A stretch of 11,852 nucleotides of DNA, taken from contig DATIFQ010000301.1 in assembly GCA_035455185.1 (NCBI GenBank), positions 1 through 11,852 of the forward strand. Reading direction: 5' to 3'. Every line of letters begins with the position of its first letter. Position 1 is the stretch's first letter. The position numbers and the translations under genes were made by a program. The notes below the pieces were generated by a model. The model was not told the DNA's origin and ran no database searches. It saw nothing but the letters and a program-made list of their open reading frames with translations. This DNA comes from JAEHDI01 sp035455185. Its GTDB lineage: Bacteria; Acidobacteriota; Terriglobia; Bryobacterales; Bryobacteraceae. Of this stretch, positions 5,082-11,852 are shown piece after piece.

Positions 5082-7919
5082 ATGATGCCCGATCGCTGGA
5101 GACGGATCGAGCAGATCTACAATTCGGCGCTGTCCCGAGAAGGGGGCGAGCGGGCATCCTATCTTGCCGCGGCTTGCGCCGGGGATGAGGAACTGCGCCG
5201 CGAGGTGGAGCGGATGCTCGGAAACGCGGGGCAATCCACCGGACCCTTGGACGGTCACGCTCTGGACGCTACCGCCCGCGATTGCGTCGGGGCGGTTGCG
5301 CCGGATCTGTCGGGGATGAAACTGGGCCGGTACCAAGTGATCGTCCGCCTTGGTGAGGGTGGGATGGGGGAAGTGTACCGGGCACGAGACACCCGGCTCG
5401 GGCGGGATGTGGCGTTGAAGGTGTTGCGGCCGGAGAGCGTGGCCGACCCCGAGCGCAAACGGCGGTTCGAGCAGGAGGCGCGGGCTGCCTCGGCGCTGAA
5501 CCATCCCGGCATCATTACGATCTACGACATCGACCAAGCCGAAGGCATCGACTTCATCGCCATGGAGTGCGTGCCGGGTCAGAAGCTGGGCGAGCGGATC
5601 GGCCGCAAGGGACTGCCGGTGGCTGAGGCGCTGAAGTACGCCATCCTGATGGCGGACGCACTAGCGGCGGCGCACGCCGCGGGCATCGTGCACCGTGACT
5701 TGAAGCCGGCCAACGTGATGGTCACCGACGAGGGGCGTGTGAAGATCCTCGACTTCGGCCTGGCGAAGCTGGCGGAGCGAGAGTCCGGCGACGTCGTGAC
5801 CACGCAGACCAATACGGGAACGGTCATGGGCACAGTGGCCTACATGTCGCCGGAGCAGGCGCAGGGAAAGCACGTGGATGCGCGGTCGGACATTTTCAGC
5901 TTTGGGGCGTTGCTGTACGAGATGCTGACAGGGAGCCGGGCGTTTCAGAGGGACTCGGTGGCTGAGACGCTGGCGGCGATTCTCGACAAGGATCCACGGC
6001 CGGCGAGCGAGATTGCCCCCGCAGTTCCGCACGACCTGGACAAGCTGATCAGCCGCTGCCTGCGCAAGGACCCCGAGCGCCGGATCCAGCACATGGACGA
6101 CGTAAAGCTGGCTTTGCTGGAGTTGAAGGAGGAATCCGAGCCCGGCGTCTCCGGTCGTGACGCGGGATCTATCAGGAAGGGACGCAAGCACATCTGGTGG
6201 GCCGCCGGTGTGCTAGGAGCCGTTGCCATCGCCGCCGGAATCTGGTTTGCCATTTCCTGGCACCAGTTGGTAGATGCTCCACTCAAAGCGGTCCCCTTCA
6301 CCATGTATCAGGGCTGGGAGGCGGATCCGAGCTTCTCTCCCGAGGGTAGCCGTGTTGCTTTCTGCTGGAATGGGGTGGAGCAGGACAATTGGGATGTCTA
6401 CGTTAAGCTGATCGGAGAAGGAGAACCTCATCGGCTCACCGACGATCCTGCCGATGACTTCAGTCCCGCCTGGTCACCTGATGGCCGCCAGATCGCTTTC
6501 TTGCGTCGCCAGAGGGACCACCTTGAACTGCTTTCGGTTCCCTCGGTCGGTGGTCTGGAGACCAAGCTCTTTGAGCTAAGTCTCGCGACTCCCGATCGTG
6601 ATTATCCGAATCGCGAAGTTGCCTGGTCGCCCGATAGTAAGCACCTGGTGTTTTACGACAAACCTGCGTCGGATGAGCCTCCTGGCCTGTTCCTGCTGTC
6701 TATTGTAACTAGAGAAAAACGCAGGCTGACGACGTGTCCGATACCGCTGATGAGAGAGTCAGATCCCTCCTTTTCGCCGGACGGCCGGACCCTGGCCTTC
6801 ACGCGCGCAGTCACCTATTCCTTCAGGGACCTTTACCTGCTCTCCCTCTCGCCGGACTTGCGACCATCCGGGGAACCAAGGCTCTTGGTCTCTCAGCACC
6901 AGAGGCTGTCTCAACCTGTTTGGACCCCGGATGGGCGGGAGATCGTTTTCTCCGCCGCTGAGGGGCTGTGGAGGGTAGCGGTGCGCGGGTCCGGAAGACC
7001 TGCGCGGTTACCGTTCGTAGGAGACCAGCTCGACATTTCGCGGCAGGGGCGCCGTATGGTGTATAACTTACCGGCCTGGGACAGCAACATCTGGCGCGTT
7101 GAGCTTTCGTCACAGAGGGAGATTACTCCTCCAGTGAGCTTCATCGCTTCGACTCAAACGGACACGAATCCTCAGTACTCGCCGGACGGACAGAAGATCG
7201 TGTTTGCTTCCGATCGTTCGGGAAACTTCGAGATTTGGCTCTGCAACGCCGGCCTCTCGAATGCAAAGCAGCTCACCACACTCAATGCGTCTGAGAGTGG
7301 GAGCCCCAGTTGGTTCCCCGACGGCCGGCGTATCGTCTTTGATTCCGACAAAGAGGGCAACTTCGACATCTATGTTGTCGATGCCGATGGCGGCGCGCCC
7401 CAGCGCCTGACCAGCGATCCCGCCGACGACTCGACGCCGAGTGTCTCCCGGGACGGCAAGACGATCTATTTCTCATCAAGAAGAACGGGCTCGAGGGAAG
7501 TTTGGCGCATGCCGGCGGAAGGAGGGGCCCCCATACAAGTGACCCGGAAAGGCGGGCTTTGTCCTTTCGAGGCCGGCGACGTTCTTTACTATCAGAAATC
7601 CGAGGGGCGATTCTCCGAAGTCTGGCGAGTTCCGGTGGCCGGGGGTGAAGAGACCAAGGTCCTCCAGTCCGTAGGGGGCCGCCGATTTGCAGTTCTCCCC
7701 GACGGCATCTACTTCATCGAATGGCCGGACTTTCGTAGCGTTCCCTCGCTTCGGTTCTTTAGCTTTGCCACTGGCCGAACCACGAAAGTCGCCACACTCG
7801 CCGGTCCCTTCCTCTTTTGGGATTTTGGCCTCACCGTATCGCCCGATGGCCGCTTCGCTTTATACACGCATCCGGATCATCCGAACTCGGACCTGTGGCT
7901 GGTGGAGAACTTCCACTGA
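5082..7919 (+). CDS. Transmembrane Ser/Thr protein kinase with C-terminal PD40 beta-propeller
   Basis: 945-residue PknB-like (Hanks-type) kinase. The N-terminal 75 residues (RWRRIEQIYNSALSRE, then DEELRREVERML) are the helical leader usual for acidobacterial members. The kinase domain is about 84-350: glycine loop GEGGMG (91-96), ATP lysine Lys113, catalytic loop HRDLKPAN with Asp206, metal-binding DFG at 224-226, and SPEQ (256-259) at the end of the activation segment. All key residues are present. A basic stretch and one membrane helix (about 371-391) follow. Residues about 405-945 form a TolB/PD40 propeller with many SPDGRxIxF-type blades, for example 418, 465, 565, 615, 700, 745 and 920. 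The propeller is probably periplasmic and sensory. Start ATG 5082 is four bases after the sigma stop; the next ATG (5085) is equally possible. A second, truncated propeller lies at 11244. Confidence 0.95.
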   Translation: MMPDRWRRIEQIYNSALSREGGERASYLAAACAGDEELRREVERMLGNAGQSTGPLDGHALDATARDCVGAVAPDLSGMKLGRYQVIVRLGEGGMGEVYRARDTRLGRDVALKVLRPESVADPERKRRFEQEARAASALNHPGIITIYDIDQAEGIDFIAMECVPGQKLGERIGRKGLPVAEALKYAILMADALAAAHAAGIVHRDLKPANVMVTDEGRVKILDFGLAKLAERESGDVVTTQTNTGTVMGTVAYMSPEQAQGKHVDARSDIFSFGALLYEMLTGSRAFQRDSVAETLAAILDKDPRPASEIAPAVPHDLDKLISRCLRKDPERRIQHMDDVKLALLELKEESEPGVSGRDAGSIRKGRKHIWWAAGVLGAVAIAAGIWFAISWHQLVDAPLKAVPFTMYQGWEADPSFSPEGSRVAFCWNGVEQDNWDVYVKLIGEGEPHRLTDDPADDFSPAWSPDGRQIAFLRRQRDHLELLSVPSVGGLETKLFELSLATPDRDYPNREVAWSPDSKHLVFYDKPASDEPPGLFLLSIVTREKRRLTTCPIPLMRESDPSFSPDGRTLAFTRAVTYSFRDLYLLSLSPDLRPSGEPRLLVSQHQRLSQPVWTPDGREIVFSAAEGLWRVAVRGSGRPARLPFVGDQLDISRQGRRMVYNLPAWDSNIWRVELSSQREITPPVSFIASTQTDTNPQYSPDGQKIVFASDRSGNFEIWLCNAGLSNAKQLTTLNASESGSPSWFPDGRRIVFDSDKEGNFDIYVVDADGGAPQRLTSDPADDSTPSVSRDGKTIYFSSRRTGSREVWRMPAEGGAPIQVTRKGGLCPFEAGDVLYYQKSEGRFSEVWRVPVAGGEETKVLQSVGGRRFAVLPDGIYFIEWPDFRSVPSLRFFSFATGRTTKVATLAGPFLFWDFGLTVSPDGRFALYTHPDHPNSDLWLVENFH

Positions 7920-8006
7920 CCGCTCCGCGTTATGCCAGCGCGGCCCGCTAAGCTTCTGCTCCCCCCGGTCGCGGCTCGGCAACTGCACGCGCACGCGGGG
8001 CCAAGA

Positions 8007-9350
8007 TTAGGAACCGCGCGCGTTGGTGAGTAGGACCTCTCGACTCTCCTGCAATAGCCGCCGCCATACTGGAACCCGCCGCAGATATTTCCGGAACCAC
8101 CGATGCAGCGCTGCGTGATCCATAGCTTCTACGGATTCGAGAGTGTCCTGCCCGCAACGCCGGATCCTGCGAATGGCGCGTCTCACCGATGCGCACAGGT
8201 GAGGCTCTCCCGAGAGTGGTCCCGTCCCGTTGAGCGAGTTGTCGATTTTCGCCCCGGTCTGGAGTAGCGACTGTATTTCTCTCACCAGGGCATCCGCCGC
8301 CCACAAGAAGTGATCCACAGAGATTGCATTCTCACACCATTCAAGGGCATTACAGCGCGAAGGAGCGTCATTCATGACAGCCCGGACCGCACGATAAACC
8401 ACCTCGCCGGTGTTTTGATAGGCGACGAAACGACTCTCGATAGGGGGTTGCGGTGGAGCTGCGTGGAGCGCCTTGGGATCTACCCTTCGAATGGCGGCTC
8501 CCGGCCGGCCGAGCAGACTAAGCCAGATCCAATCTTCGTTATAGCAGCGGGGGAGAGGATGCGAAAACAAAGCAGCCGGCGTGGTGGCGAGCAGCGCTCC
8601 GCTGATGCCCGGTCCATGCTTAAGGACCGGCGCGCCCGGGAGTGCCAGCCGCGTTGGCAATGTCGATGGAAACAAACTGGCCTGTTTCAGGCGTGCCGTT
8701 GTCTGAACTCTGGACTCGGCCTCCCACAGGCCGAGGAGACAACCATTGCTTAGATCGTCGAAAAGCAGGCGTAAGTGGTCCAATATCGAGCCATCAAACC
8801 GCCCGAAATACTCCGTACCTGAAGCAACCAGTCGCCCGGGGGGAGTACTGGAGAGCAATTGCCGGATGACGGAGGCTCCGTCAATTTCTATGAAGTGGCC
8901 CCCATAGGCGCTGCTGGTAAGCAAGATATCGTCGTCCAGAAATACGATGAGGTCGTCGTCACTGGAATAACAGTATGCGATCAAGAGCGCGAAATTCCGT
9001 ACCCCGGCGAGATCCCAAGGGCCCTGGCCGAGCATTCGGCATGTGGACCTCAGAAGCCGGCAGGACTCGAGATTCAAGCCTGTCAGTTTCCGATAGACGG
9101 CATGTTGCCGTGCCCGATCGATGATCTCGAGGTGCAGCTCCCGAGAGGCGCCGGCGGTGGCACGGCGGTGCGCTTCGCCCGAGAGCGCAGGCGTTGTCGA
9201 ATCATCCAAAATGTAGCAGTGCGCGGAGAACTCTGGCGCGGCTTCCCGGAGGGATCGGCTCAGGCTCTCGACGCAAAGCCCCAGGGCCTGCGGTCTATCC
9301 CGGCTGCAAATAAAGAAGCGGAGCTTTGGGCGCGGCCTGCTCAATCGCAA
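8007..9350 (-). CDS. GT-A-fold glycosyltransferase-like protein
   Basis: 447-residue protein. The N-terminus LRFFICSRDRPQALGLCVESL (10-30) and YILDDST (46-52) resemble the nucleotide-sugar half of GT2-type enzymes. IVFLDDDILL (135-144) is the probable metal/DXD site, and YNEDWIWLSLLG (270-281) fits the acidic motif that follows the acceptor site. Residues 300-447 are a helical, arginine-rich extension that I do not recognise. No membrane helix is visible. The only starts near the conserved N-terminus are TTG at 9350 and another TTG two codons later, since the frame is blocked upstream by a stop at 9381-9383. Neither has a clear ribosome-binding site, so the exact start is uncertain. It is divergent from a second glycosyltransferase and convergent with the kinase. 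Sugar and acceptor unknown. Confidence 0.72.
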   Translation of the reverse strand: MRLSRPRPKLRFFICSRDRPQALGLCVESLSRSLREAAPEFSAHCYILDDSTTPALSGEAHRRATAGASRELHLEIIDRARQHAVYRKLTGLNLESCRLLRSTCRMLGQGPWDLAGVRNFALLIAYCYSSDDDLIVFLDDDILLTSSAYGGHFIEIDGASVIRQLLSSTPPGRLVASGTEYFGRFDGSILDHLRLLFDDLSNGCLLGLWEAESRVQTTARLKQASLFPSTLPTRLALPGAPVLKHGPGISGALLATTPAALFSHPLPRCYNEDWIWLSLLGRPGAAIRRVDPKALHAAPPQPPIESRFVAYQNTGEVVYRAVRAVMNDAPSRCNALEWCENAISVDHFLWAADALVREIQSLLQTGAKIDNSLNGTGPLSGEPHLCASVRRAIRRIRRCGQDTLESVEAMDHAALHRWFRKYLRRVPVWRRLLQESREVLLTNARGS

Positions 9351-9422
9351 AACTCGCCGACGGCAGTTTCGGATATTGTCTCACGATCCCGACAGGATAG
9401 TTCTGAATGTCAATCAGAGCCC

Positions 9423-9428
9423 TATAAT
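9423..9428 (+). promoter_or_regulatory. Consensus -10 element for the plus-strand glycosyltransferase
   Basis: A perfect TATAAT lies six bases before a GTG in the frame of the downstream gene, so transcription would start on or beside that codon. The -35 is weak: TTCTGA at 9401-9406, 16 bases upstream, 3/6. The geometry matches the PadR promoter at 3079-3084. Confidence 0.4.
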
Positions 9429-9434
9429 GTGGCG

Positions 9435-10145
9435 GTGGACGAACTTGTCTCCTGCGTCGTGGCAACCAGAGACCGGCCACGGTTCTTTCGCCAGTTGGTC
9501 CGCTGTTTCCTGCGCCAGACTTATAGGCACTCGGAACTGATCGTCGTGGATGACGGAGAACGGCCGGTGGCGCAATTGCGTTCCCGCTCGCCGCGCGTGC
9601 GTTATGTTCGGCTGTCCCGGTTGACCCCCACCGGCACGAAGCTAAACATCGGAATCAAACAGGCAAGGGGGACGGTGATTCAGAAACTCGATGACGACGA
9701 TTACTACCATCCCGACTTCCTGAAACTCGCCGTCTCCCGCTTGCCAGACAAGAATCGAGCTCATTGCATGGTGGGCTGGGATTGTTTCCTCGTCCTGCTG
9801 GCAGGGGAGGCTAGAGTCCGTCATTCCGGACATGGCTGGGTGGCTGGAGGCACGTTCTGCTTTTCCCGTAAACTCTGGGAGCGGGCAAAGTTTCGCGACG
9901 TAACGGTAGATGAGGACGATTGGTTTCTCAGGGATCTTCAGCCCGAGGTCGTACCGGTCTGCGCCCCGGAACACTACATCCTCGTCCGGCATGGGAACAA
10001 CACGTGGAAGAGAATGCGAAACCGGCAGAGAGTGGACGATTTCTTCCGAGGCCTGCCCGAGTATGGGAAGCCGCTGGAAGACTTAGTGGATCCGGACGCA
10101 CAGGCGTTCTACCGGTCACTGGCGCGCGGGAAGTGTGTCGAATAG
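9435..10145 (+). CDS. Family 2-like glycosyltransferase (GT-A fold)
   Basis: 236-residue soluble enzyme. ELVSCVVATRDRPRFFRQLV (3-22) and SELIVVDDGE (33-42) are the classical GT2 nucleotide-binding start. QKLDDDDYYHPDFL (83-96) holds the DXD metal site, GWVAGGTFCFSRKLW (134-148) fits the acceptor-site region, and DEDDWFLRDL (159-168) the catalytic acidic motif. It is close to a minimal GT2 domain, with a short helical tail and no membrane segment. The frame is open far upstream, but that part is antisense to the neighbouring glycosyltransferase. The real start is most likely GTG 9435, placed exactly where a TATAAT promoter would begin transcription; GTG 9429 is the alternative. It forms a divergent pair with the gene ending at 8007. 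Substrate unknown. Confidence 0.82.
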   Translation: MDELVSCVVATRDRPRFFRQLVRCFLRQTYRHSELIVVDDGERPVAQLRSRSPRVRYVRLSRLTPTGTKLNIGIKQARGTVIQKLDDDDYYHPDFLKLAVSRLPDKNRAHCMVGWDCFLVLLAGEARVRHSGHGWVAGGTFCFSRKLWERAKFRDVTVDEDDWFLRDLQPEVVPVCAPEHYILVRHGNNTWKRMRNRQRVDDFFRGLPEYGKPLEDLVDPDAQAFYRSLARGKCVE

Positions 10146-10273
10146 AGAGGCGAACACAGATTCGCAGAGCCGGGGCCCGCAGATCCGGCCAACGCCGCTT
10201 GCGCGGACCTGTACCGCTTACTCCCTATGGAGACCAAATATGAGACTGAACTGCCGGCGATCGGCTACTTTTG

Positions 10274-10651
10274 TCAGATCTTCCAGCTGTGCGAGGCCAC
10301 ACACAGCCAGTTGCCGCTGTCGTCTTTGACCCAGGTATCCGTCCATTGATACGTATTGGTGGCAGTCTGGCCGTTGAACGTCGCGGTGCACACGTCCTCC
10401 CCGTCGACCCGGGCGGAATTTCCGTGGACAACAGGTGGGCCTATCCTTGTGGGTGTTAACTCTAATACCTTGTAACGGCCGGACTCGAAGTTAGCGAGAT
10501 CCGTTTGCTTGGTCAAGACGGCCCCCGTAGCTTCCGTGTTCGTGTAATTGGGGTGCAGAATCTCGTCGAGTTTCGCAAGGTTGCCACTCCGGATGGCCTC
10601 GTACCACTCGTCCACCCGTTGTGTCAGTTGATCCTGCTCAGGTGTTAGCAT
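10274..10651 (-). CDS. NTF2/SnoaL-like (DUF4440-type) small protein
   Basis: 125-residue cone-shaped NTF2-fold protein. The N-terminal helices (TPEQDQLTQRVDEWYEAIRS at 3-22, then LAKLDEILHPNYTNTEATG at 25-43) are followed by strands ending NTYQWTDTWVKDDSGNWLCV, with the Trp-rich finish typical of SnoaL/DUF4440 proteins. No signal peptide. Such proteins may be small enzymes or ligand-binding domains; the activity here cannot be assigned. The frame reaches back to 10714, but ATG 10651 has AAAGGAG (10657-10663) five bases upstream, so it was chosen. It is convergent with the glycosyltransferase. A candidate promoter lies about 230 bases upstream at 10885-10913, giving a long leader. Confidence 0.8.
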   Translation of the reverse strand: MLTPEQDQLTQRVDEWYEAIRSGNLAKLDEILHPNYTNTEATGAVLTKQTDLANFESGRYKVLELTPTRIGPPVVHGNSARVDGEDVCTATFNGQTATNTYQWTDTWVKDDSGNWLCVASHSWKI

Positions 10652-10698
10652 ACGCACTCCTTTCGCAAATTTTATGGCCGAGAACGTGAAATACGCGC

Positions 10699-10815
10699 TT
10701 AGCTGTGAGGACAAATTGCCGTCGTATTCGCCTTAGACAAAGCCAACCGCCCAAGCCTGCGGAGGTCGACACACTCAGAAACCTCCTCTTGAGGGGCGTT
10801 CAAAAGCAGGTCCAT
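10699..10815 (-). CDS. Candidate 38-residue small ORF in the leader of the NTF2-like gene
   Basis: An ATG-initiated frame of 38 codons begins MDLLLNAPQEEVSECVDLRR and ends with TAA. It lies between the candidate promoter at 10885 and the NTF2-like gene, on the same strand. The ribosome-binding site is weak (GGGGC directly before ATG), and no similarity is recognised. It could be a leader peptide, a gene remnant or chance. Apart from this and the promoter I see nothing in 10652-10930. Confidence 0.2.
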   Translation of the reverse strand: MDLLLNAPQEEVSECVDLRRLGRLALSKANTTAICPHS

Positions 10816-10884
10816 TGCCCCAGATCGGCTGGAACGGGAAGTGAGTGGACTTTAGTTTCAAGCTGTTCGAGGATAGCCGCGCTA

Positions 10885-10913
10885 ATTGTACTCCGGGTCC
10901 GAGTCTATGACAA
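10885..10913 (-). promoter_or_regulatory. Candidate sigma-70-type promoter reading toward the NTF2-like gene
   Basis: On the minus strand TTGTCA (10908-10913, 5/6) is followed by exactly 17 bases and TACAAT (10885-10890, 5/6). Transcription would start near 10878 and leave a leader of about 227 bases before the NTF2-like ATG. The site lies just past the stop of the zincin remnant, so it is positioned to isolate the downstream gene from it. Confidence 0.45.
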
Positions 10914-10920
10914 GAGCCCT

Positions 10921-10942
10921 CATTTTTCTCTCATTTTTCTCG
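10921..10942. repeat. 11-bp imperfect tandem repeat at the end of the zincin remnant
   Basis: CATTTTTCTCT is followed directly by CATTTTTCTCG. The second unit spans the stop codon of the zincin remnant; the intact zincin gene has only one such unit at the equivalent place (3770-3780). A short slippage duplication is likely. Confidence 0.55.
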
Positions 10943-11243
10943 TGTGACGTCGCCGCCAGTCCGCCGATCGACCGCATCCTGAATTCGGCGCGCCTCATCG
11001 CGCGAGAAGCCGAGGATCCCTCTTGATACGTCGTTGAGCACACGGCTGTCCCATGTTGGGCGCATCAAGCCGTTCTCCGAGTGAGAACCAACACCCAGCA
11101 GAATGTGGCCGACCTCGTGGGCCATGGCATGACCCAAGACCTGTCCAGCCGACGCCGTTGATATGACCTGGCGGGCAATACATCTCTGTACCCGGGGGTA
11201 CGAAATAGTTGCATAGACCGCCTCCGGGCCTCTCAGCAATGCC
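10931..11243 (-). pseudogene. Truncated zincin, second copy (catalytic half only)
   Basis: This segment matches residues about 100-204 of the zincin at 3769-4383 without a gap, at a constant nucleotide offset of 7162. The zinc site HEVGH and the later His are intact, as is the stop codon. The signal peptide and N-terminal domain are missing: similarity ends at about 11241-11250, where propeller sequence on the other strand begins. The minus-strand frame remains open beyond the break, to ATGs at 11407 and 11470, but that part is antisense to the propeller remnant. A fused protein of 158 residues from 11407 is possible in principle, and an accidental GGAG precedes that ATG. Without a leader it would stay in the cytoplasm. 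Most likely a pseudogene. Confidence 0.75.
11097..11224. repeat. 128-bp near-identical block, copy B
   Basis: Partner of 3935-4062 in the truncated zincin: 126 of 128 bases identical, no gaps. One difference is silent and the other changes Phe to Val. Confidence 0.85.
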
Positions 11244-11852
11244 AGCCCGGACGGGGGAGAAGAGGATAACACCGATACACCCGAGAAATGCGAAAGCTGA
11301 CTGACCCGCCCATCGGATCCCTCGGTGATCTGGACCCGGCGCTCTCTCCTGACGGAAGAACGCTGGTGTTCATCCGAAGTCCCGGCGCGGGCGTCAATAG
11401 TCTCCATTTTCTCTCCCTTTCCGAAGACCTGCGCCCCGTCGGGGAACCACGGCGCCTCGGCCTCCCGCACCGTACCGTCAACTCCCCAGCCTGGACCGCG
11501 GACGGCCGCGAAGTCGTTTTTTCTGCCGGCTATATAGGTCAGAAGGGACTATGGAGAGTGGCGGCCTCCGGGCCCGGTGAGCCGAAGCCGCTGGCATTGC
11601 CCGCTGAAAAAGCAGTCACCCCTCGAATTTCGAAGGACGGGCGTCGCCTTGTGTATGCCGCGGTGAGCGTTGCGTACAACCTGTGGCGGATGGAGATACC
11701 CCCTCGCGAGAACACTCCTCCCCGCCGGATCACGCCTTCCACTCAGTGGGACACTGACCCACAGTATTCTCCGGACGGGAGACGAATCGCATTCACCTCC
11801 CTTCGCTCGGCAGACGGCGAGATTTGGACATGCGACCCCGACGGCTCCAACG
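11244..11852 (+). pseudogene. Truncated PD40 beta-propeller of a kinase-type protein (runs off the right edge)
   Basis: From about 11270 one frame is open to the window end. It aligns with residues 543 to about 724 of the kinase-propeller at 5082: TREMRKLTDPPI against TREKRRLTTCPI, then DPALSPDGRTLVF, DLRPVGEPRRL, DGREVVFSAG, GLWRVA, DTDPQYSPDGRRIAF and EIWTCDPDGSN. Identity is roughly half by eye, so this is an older paralogue, not a recent copy. At 11244-11255 another frame spells SPDG, and a TAA at 11267-11269 blocks the main frame, so a small deletion with frameshift is likely. No room exists upstream for a kinase domain or membrane helix, because zincin sequence begins at once on the other strand. 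ATG 11288 could start a free-standing propeller, but no ribosome-binding site is clear. Confidence 0.7.

Noticed and set aside
7925..7943. CCGCG / CGCGG hairpin after the kinase stop as a terminator
   Set aside because: Only five pairs and no T-tract; not convincing in GC-rich sequence.
9409..9414. Perfect minus-strand TTGACA before the TTG-start glycosyltransferase
   Set aside because: No acceptable -10 is found 16-18 bases downstream on that strand, so it cannot be supported as a promoter.
8859..9428. Upstream extension of the plus-strand glycosyltransferase frame
   Set aside because: The extension is antisense to the other glycosyltransferase, and GT2 enzymes begin with the ELVSCVVATRDRP-like segment. 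The open frame is a shadow.
10705..10947. Plus-strand open frame of 80 codons between the NTF2-like gene and the zincin remnant
   Set aside because: No ribosome-binding site and no recognisable composition; it runs through the tandem repeat and into the zincin remnant on the other strand.
10931..11470. Ordinary 179-residue zincin gene
   Set aside because: Only the C-terminal part matches the intact zincin; the N-terminal part is antisense to propeller-coding sequence and lacks a signal peptide. It is treated as a truncated copy, with the fused frame kept as a finding.
10921..11852. Transposon-mediated origin of the second locus
   Set aside because: No transposase, terminal inverted repeats or target duplication was seen around the junction or the repeats; a simple deletion within a duplicate suffices.

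Overview
The window most likely comes from an acidobacterium of the Solibacter/Bryobacter type. This is inferred from gene families, not from a marker gene. The evidence is a PadR regulator next to a long duplicated-permease (ADOP) protein, a PF07638-type ECF sigma factor translated just ahead of a Ser/Thr kinase fused to a PD40 beta-propeller, and GC-rich DNA. No tRNA, rRNA, CRISPR array, transposase or integrase was seen.

Layout. Positions 2-82 hold the last codons of a plus-strand gene. Positions 129-3072 (minus) are a two-gene PadR-ADOP operon. Its promoter carries a perfect 11-bp inverted repeat, and its first gene appears to be leaderless. Positions 3228-3527 (plus) encode a small two-helix membrane protein. 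Positions 3560-4383 (minus) hold a secreted HEXXH zincin, overlapped by 4 bp (ATGA) with a one-helix mini-protein. Divergent from it, positions 4511-7919 (plus) encode the ECF sigma factor and the transmembrane kinase-propeller. Positions 8007-10145 hold two divergent GT-A-fold glycosyltransferases, apparently with TTG and GTG starts. Positions 10274-10651 (minus) encode an NTF2/SnoaL-like protein. Positions 10931-11852 hold a broken second copy of the zincin/kinase arrangement: the catalytic half of a zincin (minus) abuts the propeller half of a kinase (plus). The zincin front half, the sigma gene and the kinase domain are all missing between them.

How the parts may work together. PadR probably represses its own operon through the palindrome. 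The sigma factor and kinase form a signalling unit, with the propeller probably outside the membrane and the kinase inside. The zincin and its coupled membrane mini-protein share the divergent control region of that unit, and the same zincin/kinase pairing recurs at the damaged second locus. The pairing is therefore an old association rather than a chance neighbourhood.

The most unusual observations are the collapsed second locus, a 128-bp block shared by the two zincins at 126/128 identity inside flanks of only about 79%, an open frame that fuses antisense-of-propeller sequence to the zincin catalytic domain, and the compact leaderless PadR promoter/operator. Much of the rest is typical acidobacterial gene content. 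All alignments and counts were made by hand.
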